The translations under genes were made by a program, and so were the position numbers. Below the pieces are notes generated by a model. The model did not search any database, had not been told where the DNA came from, and was given only the letters and a program-made list of their open reading frames with translations. Positions 33,576 through 42,702 of a DNA stretch of 64,000 bases are shown here, one piece after another. The stretch is from Sva-07 sp963828415. Its GTDB lineage: Bacteria > Actinomycetota > Acidimicrobiia > Acidimicrobiales > Ilumatobacteraceae. The DNA lies in NCBI GenBank assembly GCA_963828415.1, contig CAWHEI010000012.1, positions 682,001-746,000 of the forward strand, given 5' to 3'. Position 1 is the stretch's first letter. Each line of letters opens with the position of its first letter.

Positions 33576-34051
33576 TCCGGCGACCCGACCGCACTGGCGT
33601 CACGGATCTCGTGCGCACCGGTTCCCCAGTCGGCACCGTCTGCCCACACTTCGTGCTTCCAGATCGGAGCGGACTCCTTGAGCGCATCGATGGCGAAGCG
33701 AGCGGCCTCGAACGCCTCGGCCCGATGTGGTGCAGACACCACGGCGATCACTGAGGACTCGCCGATCTCGAGGCGGCCGACGCGGTGCAGCAGCGCGAGC
33801 CGTCCGGTGTCGGGCCAACGACGACGCAACTCGGCGCCGATCTCGGCGAATCGAGGCACCACCTGTTCGGCGTACGCCTCGTAGGTCAGGTGTTCGACAC
33901 CAGTGCGCCCATCGGCGTGATCGCGGATCGTGCCGCTGAACAACACGACCGCACCGCACTGCGACCGGATCGCCCAGTCGTAGGCCGCGCCGATCGGGAG
34001 TTCCGTCTCGCTGAGACCGAACCAGTCGTCGCCATCGAGAGGTTGATCCAC
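33572..34051 (-). CDS. moaE: Molybdopterin synthase catalytic subunit
   Basis: Large subunit of molybdopterin synthase, which with MoaD inserts the dithiolene sulfurs into precursor Z. Typical features are VVLFSGTIRDHADGRTGVEHLTYEAY, LLHRVGRLEIGESSVIAVVSAPHRAEAF and the catalytic Lys segment LKESAPIWKHEVW. The length of 159 residues is slightly long because of N-terminal QPLDGDDWFGLSE. No moaD or other moa gene is present here, so the partners are encoded elsewhere. Confidence 0.92.
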   Translation of the reverse strand: MDQPLDGDDWFGLSETELPIGAAYDWAIRSQCGAVVLFSGTIRDHADGRTGVEHLTYEAYAEQVVPRFAEIGAELRRRWPDTGRLALLHRVGRLEIGESSVIAVVSAPHRAEAFEAARFAIDALKESAPIWKHEVWADGADWGTGAHEIRDASAVGSPE

Positions 34052-34115
34052 GCTGGCAGCGTAGCGACGCCGACCCCCCGCCCGGCGGGCCCGCGGTCAG
34101 CGGGCCGACACAGCG

Positions 34116-34715
34116 TTGTACGATCTCGTGCTCGTGGAGCCTGGTCCCCTTCCCCCGCACGAGCGATCGTGGCGGCATCCCTCGGAACTCGGACCCACGC
34201 GCCTCGACGTCGACGACTCCACGCGGCGCTCCGACCTGAACCTGCTCGCCCTCGGCGGTGGAACCCTCGCCGTGTTGGCCGTCGCCGCGCTGGTCGTGGC
34301 GATGACACCGAGAACGTCGAGCGGCCCGGTCGCGTTGAGCGCAACGACCACGCCGATCACCGCTCGTGCGGTCGTTGAGCCTCCCGCCACGACAGCCGCA
34401 ACGACCCCGGTGATGGCCCCAGCAACAGCGACCGAACCCGTTGCGATCCGCCCCGTGCTGACGACGTCGTTGGTGGCATTCCCACATGCGGTCACCCCTG
34501 GGCCGCAGCTCGATGTCGATGGCACCGACGTGGCCGACACCGCACCGGACGCCGACGAGACGGTGTTCGTGCGCACCGAAGCGGTGACCTACCAGGTCAC
34601 CTGGGACGATGCGCAGCACATGCACGTTCCCGACGGTTCGGTCGTGTTCGACGACAGCGGTGACCTGGTCGCGCGCATGAGCGACGGCGATCTCCTCAGC
34701 CTCGTCGACGGCTGA
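34116..34715 (+). CDS. Single-pass membrane protein with WRHPSEL N-terminal motif
   Basis: About 195 residues. The N-terminus LPPHERSWRHPSELGP is a motif seen at the cytoplasmic end of several actinobacterial membrane proteins, including some trypsin-like proteases. A single membrane helix follows (LNLLALGGGTLAVLAVAALVVAM), then an Ala/Thr/Pro-rich extracellular linker, then an acidic domain of ~75 residues without protease motifs. The start is uncertain: TTG 34116, or GTG at 34128 or 34134 just before EPGPLPPHERS. Its 3' end overlaps the convergent epimerase gene by 20 bp. Function unknown. Confidence 0.6.
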   Translation: MYDLVLVEPGPLPPHERSWRHPSELGPTRLDVDDSTRRSDLNLLALGGGTLAVLAVAALVVAMTPRTSSGPVALSATTTPITARAVVEPPATTAATTPVMAPATATEPVAIRPVLTTSLVAFPHAVTPGPQLDVDGTDVADTAPDADETVFVRTEAVTYQVTWDDAQHMHVPDGSVVFDDSGDLVARMSDGDLLSLVDG

Positions 34716-35733
34716 ACCAACGACCGCCGACGATCCCCGCGATCAGCGCCGCGACGGCGAACGCGACGACGCCTCCACCGAGCGCCAACTCCTGGCGACG
34801 CTTCGGCGAGACCATGGTCCACCACGGCGCCTCGGTGCTCTCGACGTAGGTCTGCTCGTTCGTGACGGTCGGCGTCCATCCAGCAGCGCGAAGGCGACCA
34901 TTGGACACGACCCAGGGTTCGACGGTGTACGGCAGGAGCCCAGGCGGAATCGGCCCGCGGAGGAACCGCCAGCGCAGCCCGGCAACGAGCTCGCTGATCC
35001 GCTCGGGCAGCGGGAGTCGCGGCCGCTCGCCCGACAACGCACGCACGCGCTCGCCGGGCACCCATCCGTCCGGAGCCACGTTGAAGACCCCGTCGAGGCG
35101 CCGCTCGACGCCGACGCCAACCGCAGCAGCGAGGTCGTCGAGGTGCAGGAACTGCGACGGCGGATCGGCTTGGGCCAACCGGCGCCCGAATCCGTAGACG
35201 AGCGCGGTCGCCAGACGAGGGCTGTCGCCGGCCGCAAGCGACACCGCCGGCCGCAGGACGCACGTGGTCCGGCCGGGTTGCGCCGTGCGCCACTGCTCGA
35301 CGAGTTCTTCGGCAGATGCGAGCTGCCGAGCGAACACGAACTCGACGTCAGGTCGCAACGTTGCGTCCTCGGTCAGCGGAACCGGGTTGTTCGCAGCGGC
35401 GCCATAGACGAGAGCGGACGAGACGAAGACGACGTGGCGAGCGCCGACTCGGTCGGCGATGGCCAGTGTGGACGCCGCCGACTCGGTTGCGCTCTCGCGC
35501 CGAGCCGCCCGGTTGTCGTAGTCGCTGCTGCCCAGGTCGACCACCGCCGCAATCCGCGCAGCGCAGCCAGACTCGCCGAGCGCCGGTCGGTCGAGGTCGT
35601 CGAGCGAGTCGGCGAGCAGGACCTCGTGTTCGTCGAGCACCCGGCCGACACGATGACCGAGCGAGCCGGCCGCACCCGTGAGCACGACCATGGCACGGTC
35701 GGCGGGGCCATCCATCGCTCGCACGATAGCCAT
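34696..35733 (-). CDS. NAD(P)-dependent sugar epimerase/reductase with a C-terminal membrane helix
   Basis: Short-chain (extended) epimerase/dehydratase family: nucleotide loop VVLTGAAGSLGHRVGRVL, then FVSSALVYGAA with the catalytic Ser/Tyr pair. The usual YxxxK is altered: FVFARQLASAEELVEQW follows where YaxSK is expected. The C-terminal QELALGGGVVAFAVAALIAGIVGGRWFSRRR is a membrane anchor with a positive tail. The start could be 35733 (MAIVRAMDG), 35715 or 35691. The lack of a clear YxxxK suggests binding or altered catalysis. 87 bp upstream, the metalloprotease-like gene is divergent. Confidence 0.7.
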   Translation of the reverse strand: MAIVRAMDGPADRAMVVLTGAAGSLGHRVGRVLDEHEVLLADSLDDLDRPALGESGCAARIAAVVDLGSSDYDNRAARRESATESAASTLAIADRVGARHVVFVSSALVYGAAANNPVPLTEDATLRPDVEFVFARQLASAEELVEQWRTAQPGRTTCVLRPAVSLAAGDSPRLATALVYGFGRRLAQADPPSQFLHLDDLAAAVGVGVERRLDGVFNVAPDGWVPGERVRALSGERPRLPLPERISELVAGLRWRFLRGPIPPGLLPYTVEPWVVSNGRLRAAGWTPTVTNEQTYVESTEAPWWTMVSPKRRQELALGGGVVAFAVAALIAGIVGGRWFSRRRG

Positions 35734-35820
35734 CGTGTCCCCCAACCGGTGACGCCGGTGCCAAGCACTCGGTCGGGATGGCGCGGTGCCAGGCACCGGC
35801 GCAAGCCGTAGCATCGGGGC

Positions 35821-37020
35821 ATGGCCGATGAGGACGATCCGGGCGAATCGATCGACCCGTTCGCCGGCATGCCGCTGTTCGGCGACTTGTCGAGAGCATT
35901 GTCGGGTCAAGGACCGCTGAACTGGGACGCCGCCCGCCAATTCGCGGTGCTTGCGGCCAACGGAGGCGGGTTGCTCTCCGGCACCGGAGTGTCGACGTCG
36001 GGCAACGTCGACCCGACCGTGAGGATCAAGTACCGCGAGCTCGCCGAGATCGCCCGACTGCACGTCGCCGACGTGATGGCGATCGAGGTTCCCGCCACCG
36101 AGCCCGATGTCGCGACGCCGGAACAATGGGCGCAGCAGACGCTCGAGGCGTACCGCCCGTTGTTCACCGATCTCGCGACGTCACTCGGCGGGACCGACGA
36201 CCTTCCCGCCGAGATGACCGCGGATCCGATGGCCCAGATGATGGCCGGCCTCGGCAAGATGATGGCGCCGGCGATGATGGGGATGAGCGTCGGCTCGATG
36301 GTCGGCAACCTCGCCCGCCGGGCATTCGGCGTCTACGACCTCCCGATCCCACGTGCCACCCCTGCGCTCGTGGTCGTACCGGCCAACATCGACTCGTTCG
36401 CCGAGGCCTGGTCGATCGAACTCGACGAGATGCGGCTGTGGGTGCTCGCTCACGAGTTGGCCGGCCTGACGTTGTTCTCGGTCGGCCACATCGCCGATCA
36501 CTTGCGATCGCTCGTGCAACGCCACGTCGGCGGATTCCGCCCCGACCCGTCCGCGCTGTCCGACAAGCTCACGTCGCTCGACATCGACCAGAGCGATCCG
36601 ATGGCCGCCATGCAGCAGGCGTTCGGCGACCCCGAAGTGCTGCTCGGCGCCGTCCGATCGCCCGAGCAACTGGCGCTCGAACCGGAACTCGATGCGGCGG
36701 TCGCGGTCACGATCGGCGTCATCGACTGGGTCGTCGACGCCGTCGCCGTCCGCATCATCGGTGGCAGCGCACTTCAGATCGCCGAAGCCGCTCGCCGACG
36801 TCGCGCCGAGGCATCACCCGACGAGATCTTCGTCGAGCGGCTGCTCGGCATCCGTCTCGGTGCCGAGCAGACTGCACGCGGCAAGGCATTCGTGCAGGGC
36901 GTGGTCGATCGTGCCGGCGAACACGGCCTCGAGCCGCTGTTCAGCGATCCGACGGCCGTGCCGACCCCGAACGAGATCGAGGCACCTGGCCTCTGGCTCG
37001 CCCGGGTCGCCGACGACTGA
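35821..37020 (+). CDS. DUF2342/zincin-like protein with incomplete zinc motif
   Basis: Member, by overall layout, of the actinobacterial zinc-dependent metalloprotease family DUF2342 (zincin_1): 399 residues with a Met/Gly-rich region (MAQMMAGLGKMMAPAMMGMSVGSMVGNLARRAFG), then the ALVVVPANIDSFAEAWSIELDEMRLWVLAHELAG block. The expected HExxH is HELAG at residues 211-215, so the second zinc His is Gly. A downstream acidic segment (ALEPELDAAVAVTIGVIDWVVDAVAVRIIGG) corresponds to the family's third-ligand region. It is likely inactive as a canonical zinc protease, or the alignment is off. It overlaps the convergent MFS gene by 80 bp. Confidence 0.65.
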   Translation: MADEDDPGESIDPFAGMPLFGDLSRALSGQGPLNWDAARQFAVLAANGGGLLSGTGVSTSGNVDPTVRIKYRELAEIARLHVADVMAIEVPATEPDVATPEQWAQQTLEAYRPLFTDLATSLGGTDDLPAEMTADPMAQMMAGLGKMMAPAMMGMSVGSMVGNLARRAFGVYDLPIPRATPALVVVPANIDSFAEAWSIELDEMRLWVLAHELAGLTLFSVGHIADHLRSLVQRHVGGFRPDPSALSDKLTSLDIDQSDPMAAMQQAFGDPEVLLGAVRSPEQLALEPELDAAVAVTIGVIDWVVDAVAVRIIGGSALQIAEAARRRRAEASPDEIFVERLLGIRLGAEQTARGKAFVQGVVDRAGEHGLEPLFSDPTAVPTPNEIEAPGLWLARVADD

Positions 37021-38209
37021 CCGACGAGGGGCGCTTGCCGTCCGTGCGGCCGCGGGTGAACAGGTGGATGCTTGCGGCCACCGCCACCGATCCCACGATC
37101 AGGAACCCGATCGATCCGGACACCTGGAGCGCAACGGCAATGAATGCGCCGATCGCCCACGCGAGCTGGAAGCGCGTTTCGAAGACCGCGAAGGCCCGGC
37201 CCTGGTTCGCGTCCGGCGCGTCGCGCTGCACGATGCTCTCGAAGTTGAGCCGTCCGAGTGCCGCCATCAGATTCAACACACCGGCGAGCACCACCGCACC
37301 GAGCGGTCCACCGAGCACGGAGACGAGGAGGCCAGCTCCTGCGCAGACGAGCAGTGCGGTGGTCAGCATCGTCTCTTCGCGTACACGTGCTCGAAGCATC
37401 GAGGCCACCGCATTGCCGAACATCGAGGCGAGCGCCGACACACCGACGACCGCAGCGAACCACAGCGTCCCCTGATCCTGCGAACGAAGCCAGAAGGCGA
37501 GATGGAAGAATGTGAAGCCCACGAGGCCGCGCAGCACCGTCATCGCAATCGCCCCGAGCTGGACGTTCGACGAGTGCAACTCCGTCGTTTCGGCAGCGTC
37601 GGCGGCGTCTGAGGCGACCACGTCCGGGGACAATCGAGTGGCGGCCACGAGCGCTCCGACGAAGAGCAATGCCCCGTAGACCAGCGTCGCCGGGGCTCCG
37701 ATCACCTTGAGCAGGATGCCGGCCGGAATCACAGCGATTGCTCCGGTGATCCCAGCGATGAGACCCAGCTTCGAGTTCGCCTCGACGAGCTCCGTCTCGG
37801 AGCGAACGGTGGATGGAACGATCGCCGACTTCGAGACGGCGTACGTCTTCTGCAGGACCAGCGACGCGAACACCAGCGGGAACAACACGAGAGCATCGAG
37901 GTACTGCGCCATCAGCAACGTGAGGACCACTCGCGACAATGCGACGACCTGGATGACGAACTTCCGGCCACCGGCGACGCGGTCGATCAGCGGACCGATC
38001 AGCGGCGCCACGACCAGGAACGGGGCGAAACCGATCACCAGGAAGAGCAACACACGCGAGCGGGCGGCGTCGAGATCGATGTCGAAGAACAACGAGTCGG
38101 CCAGCGCGACCACCATGGCGGCGTCGCCGCCCACCATCAGGGCGTGGGTGATGGCGAGCCGACGGAACTTCGATGCGGTCGGTCGCTGCGCAGCATTGAC
38201 CCGTTCCAC
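36941..38209 (-). CDS. MFS-family transporter
   Basis: Membrane protein of 422 residues with about twelve hydrophobic helices and a cytoplasmic N-terminus. LIGPLIDRVAGGRKFVIQV resembles the MFS loop 2-3 motif. The central loop carries SPDVVASDAADAAETTELHSSN. The final ~45 residues are basic (RTDGKRPSSVSRRRPGRARGQ...) and coincide with the 80 bp overlapping the convergent gene's 3' end, so part of the tail may be a by-product of overprinting. Substrate unknown. The gene follows regX3 in the other direction of travel with no shared promoter evident. Confidence 0.75.
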   Translation of the reverse strand: MERVNAAQRPTASKFRRLAITHALMVGGDAAMVVALADSLFFDIDLDAARSRVLLFLVIGFAPFLVVAPLIGPLIDRVAGGRKFVIQVVALSRVVLTLLMAQYLDALVLFPLVFASLVLQKTYAVSKSAIVPSTVRSETELVEANSKLGLIAGITGAIAVIPAGILLKVIGAPATLVYGALLFVGALVAATRLSPDVVASDAADAAETTELHSSNVQLGAIAMTVLRGLVGFTFFHLAFWLRSQDQGTLWFAAVVGVSALASMFGNAVASMLRARVREETMLTTALLVCAGAGLLVSVLGGPLGAVVLAGVLNLMAALGRLNFESIVQRDAPDANQGRAFAVFETRFQLAWAIGAFIAVALQVSGSIGFLIVGSVAVAASIHLFTRGRTDGKRPSSVSRRRPGRARGQVPRSRSGSARPSDR

Positions 38210-38266
38210 CGAGCCGATGCTACGCGACCCGAGCCGGGCAGCTCGGCCGGCGAGAATCGGATGCGA

Positions 38267-38971
38267 TCAGTTGCGCTCGTACTTGTAGCCGAGTCCACGG
38301 ATCGTCACGATCCGCGTTGGCGTGGTCGGGTCGGCCTCGATCTTGCCGCGCAGGCGTTTCACGTGCACGTCGAGCGTCTTGGTGTCGCCGACGTAGTCGC
38401 TGCCCCACACTCGGTCGATCAGGGTCTCGCGCGGGAGCACTCGTCCGGCGTTGGCGAGCAGGATGTGCAGGAGCTCGAACTCCTTGAGCGGCAGCGCGAG
38501 ATCGTGTCCGTTCACCGAGACGCGGTGTTCCTCGGGGTCGAGCGACACGTCACCGACCTGCACCACACCTGGCATGATCACCGCCGGCCCGCTGGAGCCG
38601 TTGAACTCGGATCGGCGAAGCACCGCACGCATCCTCGCCACCAACTCACGCAGGCGGTACGGCTTGGTCACGTAGTCGTCAGCACCCACCTCGAGGCCGA
38701 CGACCGTGTCGATCTCTGCACCTTTCGCCGTCACCATGATGATCGGAATCTGCGTCCGCTTGCGGAGCTGTCGACAGACGTCGATGCCACTGATCTTCGG
38801 CAACATCACGTCGAGGAGCACGATGTCGGGCTGCGTCGCGTCGAAGAGTTCGAGCGCCTGTGCGCCATCGGTGGCGACCACGACCTCGAACCCCTCACGT
38901 CGCAGCCCGATGGTCAGCGCTTCGACGAAACTCGCTTCGTCCTCGACGACGAGGACCGTTGCCTCACTCAT
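38267..38971 (-). CDS. regX3: Phosphate-responsive OmpR/PhoB-type response regulator (RegX3-like)
   Basis: DNA-binding response regulator of 234 residues. Receiver domain: acidic pair D11/E10 region VVEDEASF, phosphorylated Asp54 in IVLLDVMLP, Thr in MVTAKGAE and Lys in YVTKPY. The C-terminal OmpR winged helix contains ALPLKEFELLHILLANAGRVLPRETLIDRVWG and TLDVHVKRLRGKIE. Lies last in pstSCAB-phoU-senX3-regX3; its ATG overlaps the senX3 stop (ATGA). It is expected to bind the direct repeats seen upstream of pstS. Confidence 0.93.
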   Translation of the reverse strand: MSEATVLVVEDEASFVEALTIGLRREGFEVVVATDGAQALELFDATQPDIVLLDVMLPKISGIDVCRQLRKRTQIPIIMVTAKGAEIDTVVGLEVGADDYVTKPYRLRELVARMRAVLRRSEFNGSSGPAVIMPGVVQVGDVSLDPEEHRVSVNGHDLALPLKEFELLHILLANAGRVLPRETLIDRVWGSDYVGDTKTLDVHVKRLRGKIEADPTTPTRIVTIRGLGYKYERN

Positions 38972-40125
38972 TCGGCAACCTCGTCGTCGGCTGGAAGCGG
39001 TCCGGCCGTGTTGCTGCCCAGGACGAGCGACGCCGGGAGCCGCAGGACGAAGGTCGAGCCCTCGCCCTCCTGTGACGACACGAGCACGTCGCCGCCATGA
39101 TTCGTCGCCACGTGGCGAACGATGGACAGACCCAGTCCTGTTCCCCCCGTCTCGCGACTTCGGGCCCTGTCGACTCGATAGAAACGTTCGAAGATGCGGT
39201 CGAGATCGCGAGCCGGAATCCCGACCCCCTGATCAGCGACCATCACCTCGACGCCGAGATCGTTCACTCGTGTCCTCAGCTGGACCTTGTCACCCGGCGA
39301 GCTGTACTTGACGGCGTTCTCGACGAGATTCCCGATCGCGGACGCCAGCTGGAGTTCGTCGCCCTGGATCCAGAGCTCGTCGGGCATGTCGAGTGCGGTG
39401 ATCTGCACACCGCGACCGGCGTCGACGGCGCGCCCGCGAGCAATTGCGTTGCGTACCACTGCGATGAGATCGACCGGTGTGTCACCAGGGCGGGTCGATT
39501 CGATCTGGGAGAGTTTCAGGAGATCGTCGATGGTCCTGACCGCTCGATGCGACTCGGCGACCAGGTGGTCGGCCAGACGGTGGACGATCTCGGGATCGTC
39601 CTCGTCGAGCAACGCCTCGGCGAGTACGGCCACGGCACCCACCGGTGTCTTGAGCTCGTGGGAGATGTTGGTGACGAAGTCGGTGCGCATTGCGTCAGTT
39701 CGCATCCGTTCGCTCACGTCTCGGAGCGTTGCGACCGCACCGCCGTCTGGCATCGGATCAGCGGTGACTTCCAACCTCGATCGAGGTGGACCGTGGAGAT
39801 CGATCACACGCCGTACCCGTTGGCCGGCACGGGTCTCGTCGATGATCGACGCAAGCTGTTCGTCGACGAGCAGACCGACATGGGTCCCCTCGCTCGATCG
39901 AGCCGCAGCGTTTCGGTACACGACGGTGCCGGGTCCCGACGAGATCACGACACCGATCTCCAGGTGATCGACGGCCTCGCTCAGCCGGCCAGTGATGTCG
40001 TCGCCCGCGACCACCGGCGCTGGGACTGGGCGTGACGTCGGGGGTTGGCGCCGAGCTCCGATCGCCAGACCGATCATCGTTCCCACACCGACGCCGACCA
40101 GCAGGGCAACCGCCATGGGGAGCAT
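38968..40125 (-). CDS. senX3: Phosphate-regulon sensor histidine kinase (SenX3-like)
   Basis: Membrane histidine kinase of 385 residues. One clear N-terminal helix (PMAVALLVGVGVGTMIGLAIGAR), a PAS-like region (residues ~45-140), H-box FVTNISHELKTPVGAV with the phosphorylated His near residue 156, then N-box NLVENAVKYSSPG, G1 VADQGVGIPARDLDRIFERFYRV and G2 GTGLGLSIV. It lacks a large extracytoplasmic sensor, as in PhoR/SenX3 proteins that sense through PhoU-PstB. It begins three bases after the phoU stop. Confidence 0.92.
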   Translation of the reverse strand: MLPMAVALLVGVGVGTMIGLAIGARRQPPTSRPVPAPVVAGDDITGRLSEAVDHLEIGVVISSGPGTVVYRNAAARSSEGTHVGLLVDEQLASIIDETRAGQRVRRVIDLHGPPRSRLEVTADPMPDGGAVATLRDVSERMRTDAMRTDFVTNISHELKTPVGAVAVLAEALLDEDDPEIVHRLADHLVAESHRAVRTIDDLLKLSQIESTRPGDTPVDLIAVVRNAIARGRAVDAGRGVQITALDMPDELWIQGDELQLASAIGNLVENAVKYSSPGDKVQLRTRVNDLGVEVMVADQGVGIPARDLDRIFERFYRVDRARSRETGGTGLGLSIVRHVATNHGGDVLVSSQEGEGSTFVLRLPASLVLGSNTAGPLPADDEVAE

Positions 40126-40128
40126 GGG

Positions 40129-40854
40129 TCAGCCCGACTCGCCGGGCCCAGCCGCGGAACCGGGCGAGATCTCGTTCCCGCTCTCGGCGTACGGGTGGGT
40201 CGGGAGCCAGCCGCTCACGATGTAGCGGGTGTGGCCCGCGACGTTCACCGCGTGGTCGCCGATGCGTTCGTAGAAGCGGGCGACGAGGCCGAGCTGCACG
40301 CCGACCTGCAGATCGATTCGACTCGACGAGTGGCTCTCGAAGATGGACTGGATGAACTGGCGGTGGAGATCGTCGAGATACCCATCCATGTCGTAGAGCG
40401 CTGCTGCTCGTGTCTCGTCGCCGAGCAGGTACGCCTCGGTGGTCTCCTTGAAGAGCAACTGCGCCTGATTTCCCATCTTCTGGATCAGACCCCGCAGGTG
40501 ACTGTCGAGTTCGTGGCTGTAGATCCGACGAGCTGCCTTTGCGATGTTGGCGCACAGGTCCGCCGAGCGCTCGACGTCCGCGACGATCTTGATCGCCGCC
40601 ACCAGTTGGCGCAGGTCACTTGCGACCGGCTGTTGGAGCGCGATCAGGCGAAAGCAAGCTTCCTCCAGGTCGCGTGAGCGGCGGTCATAGTCGACGTCGC
40701 CGAGCACCAGGTATTCGGCGCCTTCGAGATCGGACGTGAGCAGGATCTCGGTCGCCCTCGGAACGAGTTCGGTGACACCGGCCGAGAGTTTCGCGATGCC
40801 GTCACGGATCTCCTCGAGCTGCTCATGGAACTCGGCGCGCAGTCCGTCGGGCAT
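40129..40854 (-). CDS. phoU: Phosphate transport system regulator PhoU
   Basis: Helical-bundle protein of 241 residues that links the Pst transporter to the sensor kinase and represses the regulon when phosphate is plentiful. Two PhoU repeats are visible with metal-binding motifs: AIKIVADVERSADLCANIAK and FYERIGDHAVNVAGHTRYI (ERxAD / ERIGDH). The ATG overlaps the pstB stop as TGATG. The final ~20 residues (HPYAESGNEISPGSAAGPGES) are a disordered tail. Confidence 0.94.
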   Translation of the reverse strand: MPDGLRAEFHEQLEEIRDGIAKLSAGVTELVPRATEILLTSDLEGAEYLVLGDVDYDRRSRDLEEACFRLIALQQPVASDLRQLVAAIKIVADVERSADLCANIAKAARRIYSHELDSHLRGLIQKMGNQAQLLFKETTEAYLLGDETRAAALYDMDGYLDDLHRQFIQSIFESHSSSRIDLQVGVQLGLVARFYERIGDHAVNVAGHTRYIVSGWLPTHPYAESGNEISPGSAAGPGESG

Positions 40855-41696
40855 CAGCCGAACCTCCCGGTGACGTACCGTTCGGTACGTTCGTCTGCCG
40901 GATTGGAGAACATCTTCTCGGTCCGGTCGTACTCGACGAGAATTCCCGTGCGTGTGTCGGAGGTCTCGTTGACCTCGACGGAGTAGAAGGCGGTCATGTC
41001 GCTCACGCGAGCGGCCTGCTGCATGTTGTGCGTCACGATGACGATGGTGTACTCGGTCTTGATCTCCTCCATCAGTTCTTCGATCTTGCCGGTGGCGATC
41101 GGGTCGAGCGCCGAACACGGCTCGTCCATGAGGATCACGTCGGGTTCGACCGCGATCGCCCGGGCGATGCACAGTCGTTGCTGCTGGCCACCCGACATGC
41201 CCATGGCCGAGGCCTTGAGACGGTCCTTGACCTCGTCCCAGAGCGCCGCACGTCGAAGTGACGACTCGACGATGTCGTCGAGCTCCGACTTCTTCTTGAC
41301 ACCGCTGATCTTCGGCCCGAACGCGAGGTTGTCGTAGATGGACTTCGGGAAGGGGTTCGGCTTCTGGAACACCATCCCGATTCGTCGCCGCACCTCGACC
41401 GCATCGATGCCGGGGCCGTAGAGGTCGATGCCGTGGTACTCCACCGACCCTGCGACGCGAGCGGAGTCGATCAGATCGTTCATCCGGTTGAAGCACCGCA
41501 GCACCGTCGACTTGCCGCAGCCGGACGGACCGATGAAGGCCGTGATCTCGTTTTTCGCGATGTCGAGATCCACCTCGCGAACGGCGAGGAAGTCGCCGTA
41601 GTGGACGTGCAAGTCCCTCGTGACGAAGACGTTCTCCTTCGTGGCCGGTTCGACCACGGCCGTTGCCGGCGTCGCCGTGTCTGTTTCGATCTCCAT
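40854..41696 (-). CDS. pstB: Phosphate ABC transporter ATP-binding protein
   Basis: ATPase of the high-affinity phosphate importer. Walker A GPSGCGKST, Q-loop MVFQKPNPFPKSIYDNLAFG, signature MSGGQQQRLCIARAIA, Walker B VILMDEPCSALDP and switch His VTHNM. The start is set at ATG 41696 (MEIETDTAT), preceded by AAGGAAG at proper spacing. Longer in-frame options at 41759 (MQQRSGD) and 41807 would overlap pstA and add an unlikely tail. 280 residues; the N-terminus before the ABC core is Thr/Ala-rich. The stop overlaps the phoU start. Confidence 0.95.
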   Translation of the reverse strand: MEIETDTATPATAVVEPATKENVFVTRDLHVHYGDFLAVREVDLDIAKNEITAFIGPSGCGKSTVLRCFNRMNDLIDSARVAGSVEYHGIDLYGPGIDAVEVRRRIGMVFQKPNPFPKSIYDNLAFGPKISGVKKKSELDDIVESSLRRAALWDEVKDRLKASAMGMSGGQQQRLCIARAIAVEPDVILMDEPCSALDPIATGKIEELMEEIKTEYTIVIVTHNMQQAARVSDMTAFYSVEVNETSDTRTGILVEYDRTEKMFSNPADERTERYVTGRFG

Positions 41697-41766
41697 GGTC
41701 GCTTCCTTTGTCACCGCGTTGTCGGTTGTCGACGATGTGTCACCCGATCGTTGCTGCATCACCAGT

Positions 41767-42702
41767 TCACCACTTCCGCTCGTACCTGTTGCGTAGCCAG
41801 ATGGCAATCCCGTTCATCAGAAGCACCAACACGAGCAGCACGAGCGACGCTGCAGCAGTGACTTCCCGGAAGGCTTCTCCCGGTTGGCGGGCATACGAGA
41901 AGATCGCCACCGGTAGGGCGGTGAAGGCTGAGCCCAGCTGCTCGAAGAAGCTCTGCGATCCCGTCCGCAAGAGTCCAGTGGCGGCTCCGACGAGGAGAAT
42001 CGGTGCCGCTTCGCCGGCCGCCCGGGCCAACGACAGCACGACGCCGGTGAGAATACCGGGCCCGGCGGCCGGGAGGACGTGACGACTCGTGGTCTCCCAC
42101 CGCGTGGCGCCCACCCCGTAGGCACCCTCGCGGATGCTCTGGGGTACCGCGCGCAGAGCTTCGGACGCCGTGATCACCACGATCGGCAGCACCAGAGCCG
42201 ACAAGGCGAGGCCACCGGCCCAGATCGACCGACCCAGCCCGAAGAACTGGACGAAGATCGCCAATCCGAGCAGGCCGTACACGATCGACGGCACACCGGC
42301 CAGGTTGCGAACGTTGAGACGGGTGAACGAGGCCAGCCTCGACTTGCTCGCATACTCCTCGAGATACACGGCGCAAGCCGTGCCGAGTGGGATCGCAACG
42401 ATCGCCACGATGAGCGCGAGCTCGATGGTGCCCCGGATCGCCTGGCCGACGCCGGCATCGGCCGCATTGGCAGAGTTGAGCGGTCCGCGCAGGAAGTCTC
42501 CGGGGCGTTCGGTCCAGATGGGCCAGCTCCGCCGGAGGAGATCGACGATCAGGATCGCCAGGATCAAGAGCGATCCGGCGAGAGCGATGATCAGCATGCC
42601 CTCGAGCACCTTGCCCTTGATGTCGCGCCGACCCGAGGTGATGTCGGTGGTCAACGACGAGGCGGCGACGCCACCGACGGATTGTGGTGTGGACAGGGGC
42701 AT
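41767..42702 (-). CDS. pstA: Phosphate ABC transporter permease PstA
   Basis: Inner-membrane permease of 311 residues with about six helices. The binding-protein-dependent transport motif appears in EGAYGVGATRWETTSRHVLPAAGPGILTGVVLSLARAAGEAAPILL (EAA loop that contacts PstB). PGDFLRGPLNSANAADAGVGQAIRGTIELALIVAIVAIPLGTACAVYLEEYA is typical PstA. Its ATG overlaps the pstC stop as TGATG, and the following pstB start lies about 70 bp after its stop. Confidence 0.94.
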   Translation of the reverse strand: MPLSTPQSVGGVAASSLTTDITSGRRDIKGKVLEGMLIIALAGSLLILAILIVDLLRRSWPIWTERPGDFLRGPLNSANAADAGVGQAIRGTIELALIVAIVAIPLGTACAVYLEEYASKSRLASFTRLNVRNLAGVPSIVYGLLGLAIFVQFFGLGRSIWAGGLALSALVLPIVVITASEALRAVPQSIREGAYGVGATRWETTSRHVLPAAGPGILTGVVLSLARAAGEAAPILLVGAATGLLRTGSQSFFEQLGSAFTALPVAIFSYARQPGEAFREVTAAASLVLLVLVLLMNGIAIWLRNRYERKW

